Origin: an uncultured Actinomycetes bacterium
GTDB lineage: Bacteria; Actinomycetota; Actinomycetes; Nanopelagicales; Nanopelagicaceae
Assembly (NCBI GenBank): GCA_903875815.1
Contig: CAIQXR010000245.1
Coordinates: forward strand, 1-13,566
Reading direction: 5' to 3'
Length of the DNA stretch: 13,566 bases
Part shown: positions 1-5,968 of the stretch, piece by piece
Layout of the letters: the number at the start of each line of letters is the position of its first letter
Position numbering within the stretch: position 1 is the first letter of the stretch
The notes under the pieces: generated by a model
What the model was told of the DNA's origin: nothing
Databases searched by the model: none
What the model saw: only the letters and a program-made list of their open reading frames with translations
Program-made: the position numbers and the translations under genes

Positions 1-246
1 GATACTGATGCGTTGGTCGCAGAACTTAACAGCGGCCGAATTCATGCTGCTCTCGACGTTACCGATCCGGAACCGCTTCCTTCCGAGCATCCATTATGGA
101 AGGCAAAGAATGTTTTGATTGCTCCGCATGTAGGGGGCGATAGCACCGCATTTGAATCACGTGGCAAGACGTTAGTCGAAGAGCAGATCGCACGTTTAGC
201 TAAGGGCGATCCGCTAAAGAATATTGTCGCGGTAGGAAAGGCATAA
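1..246 (+). CDS. D-2-hydroxyacid dehydrogenase, C-terminal fragment (5' end outside window)
   Basis: The reading frame is open from the first base and ends at TAA 244-246, so only about the last 81 codons are present. The segment LDVTDPEPLPSEHPLW followed by APHVGGDS is the end of the catalytic domain of the NAD(P)-dependent D-isomer-specific 2-hydroxyacid dehydrogenases (phosphoglycerate dehydrogenase, glyoxylate/hydroxypyruvate reductase and relatives). The His codon at 127-129 is the conserved catalytic histidine, and the Glu of PEPLP is also typical of the family. The substrate cannot be assigned because the cofactor domain and most specificity residues lie outside the window. The gene converges on the IclR regulator with only 13 bases between stop codons, so it probably belongs to an upstream operon and not to the aromatic pathway. 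Family assignment is firm; substrate is unknown. Confidence 0.85.
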   Translation, partial: DTDALVAELNSGRIHAALDVTDPEPLPSEHPLWKAKNVLIAPHVGGDSTAFESRGKTLVEEQIARLAKGDPLKNIVAVGKA

Positions 247-259
247 GCGTTTCTTGGCT

Positions 260-1039
260 TTAGGTAGGCCAAACGTTCCCGAGCTCCTTATTAATCTCTT
301 CTGCAGTACTCTGCAGAAGCGGGCAGATCTTTTCTTTTAATTCTTCTATGCTCAAGCGGGATGCCGGAACAGATACGTTAATGGCGGCATAGGTATCGTT
401 TACATGGCTACCAATGGCAACACCGATTGAGCGCAGCCCCGTCTCTAGTTCTTGATCAAGAATGCAGTAGCCATCCTTGCGAACTTTCTCTAGTTCTTTT
501 CGCATCTCCGTCATTGTTTTAATTCCGCGCGCCGTTGGGGGATTAAGAGTCTGTCCGGCCAGATAACTCTCGAGTTCATTTTCGGGCAGTTGTGCCAACA
601 TGACCCGACCCATAGATGTATAAAGCGCTGGGAGTTTTGAGCCAACAGAGAGGCCAATTGTCATTAAACGATTTGTCGAAGCTCGGGCGACATAGACAAC
701 ATCGGGGAAGACCAGCACAGATGCGGAAGCCGATTCATGAAGTTGGTCAGCAATGAGGTTTAAATGCTTCTGAACAATGTCATTGAAGGAGAGAGTGGAG
801 AGATAGGAATATCCCAACTCCAGGAGCTGTGGGCGGAGGTAGAAATATTTTCCATCGAGGCCGACGTAGCCAATTTCGATGAGAGTGAGGAGAAGTCGAC
901 GAGTAGTTCCGCGAGACAGGTCGGAGAGAACAGCAATTTCGCTGAGCGTCATGCGGGATTTACCGCGATTGAAGGCAGTGAGAACGTGTAATCCGCGAGC
1001 GAGCGACTGAACTGAATCAGGGTGGGTGGTGCGTTCCAC
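260..1039 (-). CDS. IclR-family transcriptional regulator, PcaR/PcaU/PobR-like
   Basis: A 259-residue DNA-binding regulator of normal IclR length. Residues 10-70 form the N-terminal winged helix-turn-helix, with MTLSEIAVLSDLSRGTTRRL as the HTH core. The rest is the effector-binding domain, including VYVARAST, TSMGRVMLAQLP and LDQELETGLRSIGVAIG. These blocks match the branch of IclR proteins that controls beta-ketoadipate pathway genes (PcaR, PcaU, PobR), whose effectors are aromatic acids or pathway intermediates. The GTG start at 1037-1039 is preceded on the minus strand by AAGGGGG five bases upstream, which supports it. The gene is divergent from the catabolic operon, so it is the likely local regulator and may control itself. 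The effector is unknown; a phenolic substrate, hydroxyquinol or 3-oxoadipate are reasonable guesses from context. Family is certain; target genes are inferred from position. Confidence 0.92.
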   Translation of the reverse strand: MERTTHPDSVQSLARGLHVLTAFNRGKSRMTLSEIAVLSDLSRGTTRRLLLTLIEIGYVGLDGKYFYLRPQLLELGYSYLSTLSFNDIVQKHLNLIADQLHESASASVLVFPDVVYVARASTNRLMTIGLSVGSKLPALYTSMGRVMLAQLPENELESYLAGQTLNPPTARGIKTMTEMRKELEKVRKDGYCILDQELETGLRSIGVAIGSHVNDTYAAINVSVPASRLSIEELKEKICPLLQSTAEEINKELGNVWPT

Positions 1040-1077
1040 AGTGACCCCCTTCGAGAAGCTCGGATAATAAACAAATC

Positions 1078-1083
1078 GTTATA
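1078..1083 (-). promoter_or_regulatory. Candidate -10 element for the iclR-type gene
   Basis: Read on the minus strand this is TATAAC, five of six matches to the bacterial -10 consensus, about 40 bases upstream of the GTG start. No convincing -35 box is seen at the usual distance (GAGTTT is there), so an activator or an extended element may be needed. The placement is plausible but weakly supported. Confidence 0.3.
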
Positions 1084-1092
1084 AAGCCGTCG

Positions 1093-1121
1093 TTGACTTA
1101 AAACTCGTTGGGCCGAAGAAT
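1093..1121 (+). promoter_or_regulatory. Candidate promoter of the catabolic operon
   Basis: TTGACT (1093-1098) matches the -35 consensus at five of six positions. Seventeen bases later AAGAAT (1116-1121) matches the -10 consensus at four of six, keeping the important second A and final T. Transcription would begin near 1128, giving a leader of about 45 bases before the maleylacetate reductase ATG at 1174. The repeat cluster at 1133-1156 would then lie just after the start point, a position suited to repression. The -10 box is imperfect, so confidence is moderate. Confidence 0.4.
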
Positions 1122-1132
1122 AACACAGATAA

Positions 1133-1156
1133 CGAACAAACGTTCGCTATGCGAAC
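1133..1156. promoter_or_regulatory. Tripartite inverted/direct repeat, likely IclR-family operator
   Basis: Three copies of the half-site CGAAC lie in 24 bases. The first (1133-1137, plus strand) and second (1142-1146, minus strand) form CGAAC-N4-GTTCG. The second and third form a perfect 6-base inverted repeat, GTTCGC (1142-1147) and GCGAAC (1151-1156), around TAT. The first and third are direct repeats, CGAACAAA at 1133 and 1152, 19 bases apart. PcaU of Acinetobacter is known to bind three repeated elements arranged as a palindrome plus a direct repeat, and the divergent regulator here belongs to that family. Binding by this regulator is therefore a strong inference, though not demonstrated by the sequence. 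Confidence 0.65.
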
Positions 1157-1173
1157 AAAAGAAAGAGGGGGCC

Positions 1174-2241
1174 ATGGAGTTCATTCATGACACAAAGAGC
1201 CCTCGAGTAATTTTCGGAAGCGACGCGCTTTCGCACCTGCATGATGAAGTGAAGAAACTTGGCGGCAACAAGATTGCACTTGTGTGCGATGAGAGCGCGC
1301 GAAATGTCGCGGAGCGAATTGCAAATGATCTTAATTCTTTTGTTAAGTTAAAAGTTGATCACGTCGTTATGCACGTGCCTGATGATTTCACCTCACCCAT
1401 CATTGCCCAGGCTAACGAATTGGGAATTGATCTGGTCATCGCAGTTGGCGGTGGATCTTCGACCGGACTCGGAAAAGTTCTTGCCTTAGAGTGCAAGATT
1501 CCACTTCTTGCAATTCCCACTACTTATGCTGGTAGTGAAATGACACCTATTTGGGGTCGCACAAAAAACAATGTGAAATTAACAGGAACAGATTTCGCAG
1601 TCCTACCTGCAGTGGTTCTATACCAACCTGACCTCACCTATACCCTTCCACTTTCCATTTCCGTTAATAGTGGAATGAACGCTATTGCACATGCTGTCGA
1701 AGCGATCTACGCCCCACAACTTTCACCACTCGTGGAATTGGCAGCCCTAGAAGGCATTTCAGTAATGGCGTCAGGACTTCGCAAACTAGCTCGAGATCTC
1801 AATGACCAGTCAGCACGAGAAGAATTGTTCTACGGATCAATGCTCTGCGGTTTCACCTTAGGAAATGCCAAGATGGGTATCCATCACAAAATTTGCCACA
1901 CACTGGGAGGAATGTTCAATCTTCCTCACGCCCCTATGCACTCCGCAGTACTTCCCTATGCAGTGAAGTACAACGAGAAATTTGCTCAATCTCAATTAGC
2001 GAAAGTAGCCAAGATCCTCGGATCAGAAACTGCGAGCCAAGGAATCTGGAACCTCTCCACGGAAATTGGCGCAGAATTTGCACTGAAGAGTCTTCAATTT
2101 TCTGAAGCAGAAATCGAGAGCGCGACCGAAGCGATATCAAGTCAAGTACTTGTTAATCCACGGCCGTTCGAACATGAGTTTGTCGTCAAACTACTAAAAG
2201 CGGCAAATAACGGAACTCGCCCCGATGACGAGTCCTGGTAA
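1174..2241 (+). CDS. Maleylacetate reductase
   Basis: A 355-residue enzyme of the iron-type alcohol dehydrogenase superfamily that reduces maleylacetate to 3-oxoadipate with NAD(P)H in the cytoplasm. Family-specific motifs are the nucleotide-binding VAVGGGSSTGLGK (about residues 89-101), AIPTTYAGSEMTPI (113-126), SGMNAIAHAVE (166-176) and MGIHHKICHTLGG (234-246). In true iron alcohol dehydrogenases the motif near 169 has Asp as a metal ligand; here it is Asn169, as is usual in maleylacetate reductases. The ATG at 1174 is chosen because it follows AAAGAGGGGG and gives the usual N-terminus (MEFIHDTKSPRVIFG). An in-frame TTG at 1108 would add 22 residues unlike the family and would run through the operator. 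It is the first gene of the operon, separated by the transporter genes from the dioxygenase that makes its substrate. Confidence 0.93.
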   Translation: MEFIHDTKSPRVIFGSDALSHLHDEVKKLGGNKIALVCDESARNVAERIANDLNSFVKLKVDHVVMHVPDDFTSPIIAQANELGIDLVIAVGGGSSTGLGKVLALECKIPLLAIPTTYAGSEMTPIWGRTKNNVKLTGTDFAVLPAVVLYQPDLTYTLPLSISVNSGMNAIAHAVEAIYAPQLSPLVELAALEGISVMASGLRKLARDLNDQSAREELFYGSMLCGFTLGNAKMGIHHKICHTLGGMFNLPHAPMHSAVLPYAVKYNEKFAQSQLAKVAKILGSETASQGIWNLSTEIGAEFALKSLQFSEAEIESATEAISSQVLVNPRPFEHEFVVKLLKAANNGTRPDDESW

Positions 2242-2271
2242 ATCAACCAAGCAGACGAGGAGAAATGTGCA

Positions 2272-3549
2272 ATGGTTGAATTGAAAAGAAAGAAGGTACT
2301 CGCAGGAGTACTTGCGTCAGCAATGGCCCTTACCCTGGCTACTCAATCGGGAGCATCCGCAGGGAGTGTAAAAACTCTCACAGTGGGATTTGTATCCCCT
2401 CAAACCGGCCCATTGGCTGGATTTGGCGAAGCCGATAAGTATGAAGTCACTCAGATGACTGCCTACTTCAAGAAGAATCCAATTACGGTTGGTTCTTCAC
2501 AGTACAACGTCAAAGTCATCTTGAAGGATGCACCGAATTCAGCTGCAGCTTCAACAGCCGCTTCTGATCTCATCAACAACGACAACGTTGATCTCATCTT
2601 GGCTTCCAGCACACCAGATATCGTCAATCCAGTATCTGATCAATGTGAAGCAAATGCAGTCCCATGTATTACAACTGTTGCCCCATGGCAGGCCTATTAC
2701 TTCGGTCGCCAGAAGGATCCAGCACACCCAGTTGCATTCAAGTGGACCTATCACTTCTTCTGGGGTCTCGAGGATGTTATGTCTACCTATGAAGATATGT
2801 GGAGCAAGGTCACCACAAATAATAAGGCCGGAGCACTATGGCCAAATGATCCAGATGGCCAAGCATGGAGCGGTGCAAACGGTTTCCCTGCAACAACCAA
2901 GGCGATCGGTGTCTCAGTAACTGATCCAGGTCTCTACCCAGATGGAACCCAGGACTTCACTTCTCAGATCTCTGCCTTCAAATCTGCAGGAGATCAAATT
3001 CTCCTTGGCGTACCTATCCCACCTGATTTCACAACTTTCTGGAACCAGGCAGTACAGCAGGGCTACAAGCCAAAGATCGCAACAATTGGTAAGGCTCTAC
3101 TCTTCCCATCAGCAATCGAAGCTTTGGGCAAGAACGGTCAGAATTTGGGCACCGAAGTCTGGTGGCACCCAACTTCTCCATTCAAGAGCAGCTTGACCGG
3201 ACAGACTGCAAAGGCGCTTGCTGCTGCATATGAAAAGGACACAAAGAAGCAATGGACACAGCCACTTGGTTTCTCCCATGCACTCTTTGAGGTTATGGCT
3301 GCTGCTGTGAAGTCAGCTGGTTCTACCGATAAGGCAAAGGTTGCTAAGGCAATTTCTAAGCTCAAGGTAAACACCGTTGTTGGAACAGTGGACTGGACTT
3401 CCGGACCTGTACCAAACGTTGCTAAGACACCACTTGCTGGTGGACAGTGGCGCGCAGGCGTTAACGGCCACAAGTACGACCTAGTGATTGTCTCGAATAA
3501 GACAGCACCAATGGTTCCACTTGGCGGCAAAGTTCAGGCACTGAACTAA
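2272..3549 (+). CDS. HAAT-family ABC transporter substrate-binding protein (LivJ/LivK-like)
   Basis: A 425-residue secreted binding protein of the Peripla_BP_6 (COG0683) class that would capture the solute outside the membrane and deliver it to the LivHMGF-type complex encoded next. Residues 1-30 form a Sec signal peptide: basic start (KRKK), hydrophobic core (VLAGVLASAMALTLA) and a likely cleavage site after ASA. There is no lipobox cysteine. The mature start, VGFVSPQTGPLAGFGE, is the typical first strand and ligand loop of the fold. The protein has 12 Trp and many Tyr/Phe (for example AYYFG, YHFFWG, VWWHPT), and one CEANAVPC pair that might form a disulfide. The ATG at 2272 follows GAGGAG (2257-2262) at nine bases. 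Family ligands are usually amino acids or amides, but some members carry aromatic acids, which suits this operon. The ligand is not known. Confidence 0.88.
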   Translation: MVELKRKKVLAGVLASAMALTLATQSGASAGSVKTLTVGFVSPQTGPLAGFGEADKYEVTQMTAYFKKNPITVGSSQYNVKVILKDAPNSAAASTAASDLINNDNVDLILASSTPDIVNPVSDQCEANAVPCITTVAPWQAYYFGRQKDPAHPVAFKWTYHFFWGLEDVMSTYEDMWSKVTTNNKAGALWPNDPDGQAWSGANGFPATTKAIGVSVTDPGLYPDGTQDFTSQISAFKSAGDQILLGVPIPPDFTTFWNQAVQQGYKPKIATIGKALLFPSAIEALGKNGQNLGTEVWWHPTSPFKSSLTGQTAKALAAAYEKDTKKQWTQPLGFSHALFEVMAAAVKSAGSTDKAKVAKAISKLKVNTVVGTVDWTSGPVPNVAKTPLAGGQWRAGVNGHKYDLVIVSNKTAPMVPLGGKVQALN

Positions 3550-3556
3550 GTAAAAA

Positions 3557-3597
3557 GTGAAGCGGGCGATCTCAATGGCGAGATCGCCCGCCTTCAT
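3557..3597 (+). terminator. Strong intergenic hairpin after the binding-protein gene (attenuator or mRNA-stabilising stem)
   Basis: GCGGGCGATCTC (3562-3573) pairs perfectly with GAGATCGCCCGC (3580-3591) around a six-base loop. After one bulged C (3592) a few more pairs extend the base (3558-3561 with 3593-3596, plus a G-U). The stem is followed by CTTCATCAA and not by a run of T, so it is a poor intrinsic terminator. It starts eight bases after the binding-protein stop codon and precedes livG. Hairpins in this position in ABC importer operons often protect the upstream mRNA or reduce read-through, so that binding protein outnumbers membrane subunits. That role is inferred here. Confidence 0.7.
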
Positions 3598-3642
3598 CAA
3601 CAAGCACTACTAATCACTATTACAAGCGGAAGGCAGGAAAAA

Positions 3643-4401
3643 ATGAGTACCTACTCCAATGAGAACCTGCTCTCCATCGCTCAGATTCACAAGCGATTTG
3701 GCCGCGTTGTAGTCGCCGATGGCATCACCTTCGATGTGAAGAAGGGGGAGGCACTAGGAATTGTTGGCCCTAATGGCGCCGGCAAATCGACTCTTCTCAA
3801 TCTCATTAATGGCAATGAAACTCTGGATTCTGGTGAAATTATTTTCCAGAATGAATCGCTCAACTCGTTGGCACCAGCCGAACGAAATCACAGAGGAATA
3901 GCTCGGACTTTCCAAATTCCGAAGCCATTTGCCGATATGACCGTCTATGAAAATGTATTAGTCGGCAGCACTTTTCAGGGCAAGCGAATAACCAACAAAC
4001 GCGCCAGCGAAATAGCGATTGAATCAATTTCTCGCACTGGCCTAGAAGATTATTTCAATACCCCAGCCGGAAAGCTTCGGTTACTTGATCGTAAGCGGCT
4101 AGAACTCGCTCGCGCGTTGGCATGTCAACCACAAGTCCTTTTGTTGGATGAAATAGCGGGCGGTCTAACTGACTCTGAATTACCTATATTGCTCGACATT
4201 ATTCGTGAGCTAAACGCCAGTGGCGTCACCATTATTTGGATTGAACATATTGTTCACGCCTTAGTCTCAGTCGTTCATCGCTTAATGTGCATTGCCGGCG
4301 GCGAGCTCATCGCTATCGGAGAACCAGAAGAAGTTCTTGCAAATTCGAAGGTCATTGAGCTCTATCTCGGAAGCGACTTTGAAGTAGGAGGGGTCGCATG
4401 A
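3643..4401 (+). CDS. livG: ABC transporter ATP-binding protein, LivG type, with degenerate signature motif
   Basis: A 252-residue cytoplasmic ATPase subunit of the HAAT importer. Walker A is GPNGAGKST (42-50), the Q-loop is in RTFQIPKPF (88-96, typical of LivG), Walker B is VLLLDE (165-170), and the H-loop histidine is H202 in WIEHIVHAL. The usual signature (LSGGQ, or YGxQRRLE in LivG) is replaced by LRLLDRKRLELARAL near residues 145-159, so the Ser/Gly residues that contact ATP are absent. Related LivG subgroups with such altered signatures exist, so this is probably a working variant and not a damaged gene; the frame is intact. ATG 3643 follows a purine-rich GGAAGGCAGGAAAAA. The gene follows the hairpin and overlaps livF by four bases, indicating translational coupling. 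Confidence 0.92.
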   Translation: MSTYSNENLLSIAQIHKRFGRVVVADGITFDVKKGEALGIVGPNGAGKSTLLNLINGNETLDSGEIIFQNESLNSLAPAERNHRGIARTFQIPKPFADMTVYENVLVGSTFQGKRITNKRASEIAIESISRTGLEDYFNTPAGKLRLLDRKRLELARALACQPQVLLLDEIAGGLTDSELPILLDIIRELNASGVTIIWIEHIVHALVSVVHRLMCIAGGELIAIGEPEEVLANSKVIELYLGSDFEVGGVA

Positions 4402-5108
4402 GCCTGCTCGAAGTGAAGAATATTGAAGCGATGTATGGCGATCTCAAAGCGCTCTTCGGAATTTCCCTATCAATTAATCCGGGCGAAGTGCACTCTGTTA
4501 TCGGTGCGAACGGCGCAGGTAAATCAACGTTGTTGAAAGTAATTGCCGGAACTATGCCAGCCACTTCTGGATCACTCACATTCGCTGGTCAAGACCTCGC
4601 TCATCTTTCCGCCGAAAAGCGAGTACGTGCTGGAATTTCTCTCGTTCCCGAAGGGCGGAGAATTTTTTCATCGTTGACTGTGGAAGAGAACCTCAAAGTT
4701 GGAGCCTATTCTCGCCGTAAGGGCCATTGGAATCTCAACAATATTCGAGAGCTTTATCCACTCCTATCTGAGCGTTGGGATCGAATTGGATTCCACTGCT
4801 CTGGCGGCGAACTTCAAATGCTCGCTATTGGACGCGCCCTCATGGCAAATCCAGACTTGCTTCTCATAGATGAAGCTTCACTTGGCTTAGCGCCAGTAGT
4901 TGTGGCACAGGTATATGCCTCACTCCCTCAAATAACTTCACAAGGCACTGCCGTCTTATTAGTCGAACAAGATATGCAGCAAGCACTTCGCGCATCGACC
5001 CATACTTCGGTCTTGCTCGAAGGCAAGGTAGTTCTGGAAGGCTCTTCCAGCAACCTCAATAAAGAAGAGATTAAGCGGGCCTACTTCGGCATGGAGGGAC
5101 GCGCATGA
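4398..5108 (+). CDS. livF: ABC transporter ATP-binding protein, LivF type
   Basis: A 236-residue ATPase that would pair with the LivG-type subunit. Walker A is GANGAGKST (36-44), the LivF-typical VPEGRRIF is at 83-90, the signature is CSGGELQMLAIGRAL (134-148) and Walker B is LLLIDE (154-159). The H-loop position is Gln191 in LVEQDMQQAL, the usual LivF substitution (VEQN in most). The stretch just before the signature (LLSERWDRIGFH) looks a little shorter than in typical LivF proteins, but the core is complete. The start ATG lies in the ATGA overlap with the livG stop codon, and the end overlaps the livH start in the same way, so the subunits are translationally coupled. Family is certain; the transported substrate is inferred from the operon to be an aromatic compound. 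Confidence 0.93.
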   Translation: MSLLEVKNIEAMYGDLKALFGISLSINPGEVHSVIGANGAGKSTLLKVIAGTMPATSGSLTFAGQDLAHLSAEKRVRAGISLVPEGRRIFSSLTVEENLKVGAYSRRKGHWNLNNIRELYPLLSERWDRIGFHCSGGELQMLAIGRALMANPDLLLIDEASLGLAPVVVAQVYASLPQITSQGTAVLLVEQDMQQALRASTHTSVLLEGKVVLEGSSSNLNKEEIKRAYFGMEGRA

Positions 5109-5968
5109 TTTGGACTAATGCGATCATTCAAGGTTTGCTCACCGGCGGTCTCTACGCACTTCTTGCATGTGGTCTCTCTCTGATCTTCGGCGTAATGCGG
5201 ATTGTTAATTTGAGCCACGGTGACTTTTCTATTTTGGCTGCTTACGGCGTTGTCGCGTTAGCAATGCACACCAACTTGATACTTGCGATCGTTTTAGTCT
5301 TGCCTCTGATGGCGCTGTTGGGTTACCTCTTGCAACGGGGAGTTTTGAATCGCTCTCTGAGTAAAGGCGCGCTGGCTCCGCTGCTTATCACTTTTGCATT
5401 TAGCATTATTATTCAAAATGTCTTGCTCCAGGTCTTTAGTTCAGATAATCGCAGTGTTCAAAGTGGTCGCTTTGCTTCTATGAGTTTTAAGATCACCAAG
5501 AATCTTCAGATTGGCGCACTGCCGCTCTTTACTTTCATCGTTGGGGTATTGCTTACCCTGGGTTTGCATTACTTCCTTACCTACTCACGTGTTGGACGCG
5601 CCCTTCGCGCGTCTAGTGATGATCCTGGTGCAGCCGATCTTGTGGGTATCAATAACAAGCACATTTATGGCATCGCCACCGCCATCGGCCTCTTTGCCGC
5701 AGGAATTGGTGGTGTTCTCTTTGGAATGCGCACTCAATTTGCACCTAGCTTTGGTCCCATCGCCCTCATCTTTGCTTTTGAGTCTGTGATCATTGGTGGC
5801 CTTGGTTCACTGTGGGGAACTCTGGTCGGCGGAATCGTCTTGGGAATCGGTCAGAGCATTGGCGCTCAAATTCAACCTTCCTATGGTGTTCTAGCTGGTC
5901 ACTTAGTCTTTATCGTCATCTTGATATTCCGCCCACAAGGCCTGATGCCAAAGCAGAAGGGAAAATAA
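5105..5968 (+). CDS. livH: ABC transporter permease, LivH type
   Basis: A 287-residue inner-membrane permease of the BPD_transp_2 family. It begins MIWTNAIIQGLLTGGLYALL and continues with the family hallmark GVMRIVNLSHGDFSILAAYG (about 29-48). About eight hydrophobic segments are visible, near residues 8-28, 38-56, 57-76, 88-110, 135-157, 186-207, 214-235 and 262-280. GRALRASSDDPGAADLVGIN (about 161-180) is the cytoplasmic loop that contacts the ATPases. Length is normal for LivH. ATG 5105 overlaps the livF stop by four bases; the stop TAA shares one base with the livM ATG. With LivM it forms the translocation channel. Confidence 0.93.
   Translation: MIWTNAIIQGLLTGGLYALLACGLSLIFGVMRIVNLSHGDFSILAAYGVVALAMHTNLILAIVLVLPLMALLGYLLQRGVLNRSLSKGALAPLLITFAFSIIIQNVLLQVFSSDNRSVQSGRFASMSFKITKNLQIGALPLFTFIVGVLLTLGLHYFLTYSRVGRALRASSDDPGAADLVGINNKHIYGIATAIGLFAAGIGGVLFGMRTQFAPSFGPIALIFAFESVIIGGLGSLWGTLVGGIVLGIGQSIGAQIQPSYGVLAGHLVFIVILIFRPQGLMPKQKGK

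Noticed and set aside
248..275. Inverted repeat (TTGGC/GCCAA with CGTTT/AAACG nearby) between the convergent dehydrogenase and iclR-type genes
   Set aside because: The two pairings cannot form one clean stem, no T-run follows on either strand, and part of it is regulator coding sequence. It is too weak to call a terminator.
1108..1173. N-terminal extension of maleylacetate reductase from a TTG start
   Set aside because: The extra 22 residues do not resemble the family, no ribosome-binding site precedes the TTG, and the stretch runs through the promoter and operator region. ATG 1174 has a good Shine-Dalgarno.
2166..2173. GTTCGAAC palindrome in the maleylacetate reductase gene as a second operator
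   Set aside because: It shares half-site letters with the 1133-1156 site but has different spacing, no third repeat and lies inside coding sequence. An 8-base palindrome is expected by chance.
2265..2279. Five-codon minigene (ATG TGC AAT GGT TGA) overlapping the binding-protein start
   Set aside because: Its ATG is only two bases from GAGGAG, too close for good initiation, while the ATG at 2272 is well spaced. It is most likely chance.
5812..5967. N-terminal extension of the LivM permease overlapping livH
   Set aside because: It is an open frame over livH coding sequence, with polar content unlike any permease N-terminus. ATG 5968 in the TAATG overlap gives the expected protein.
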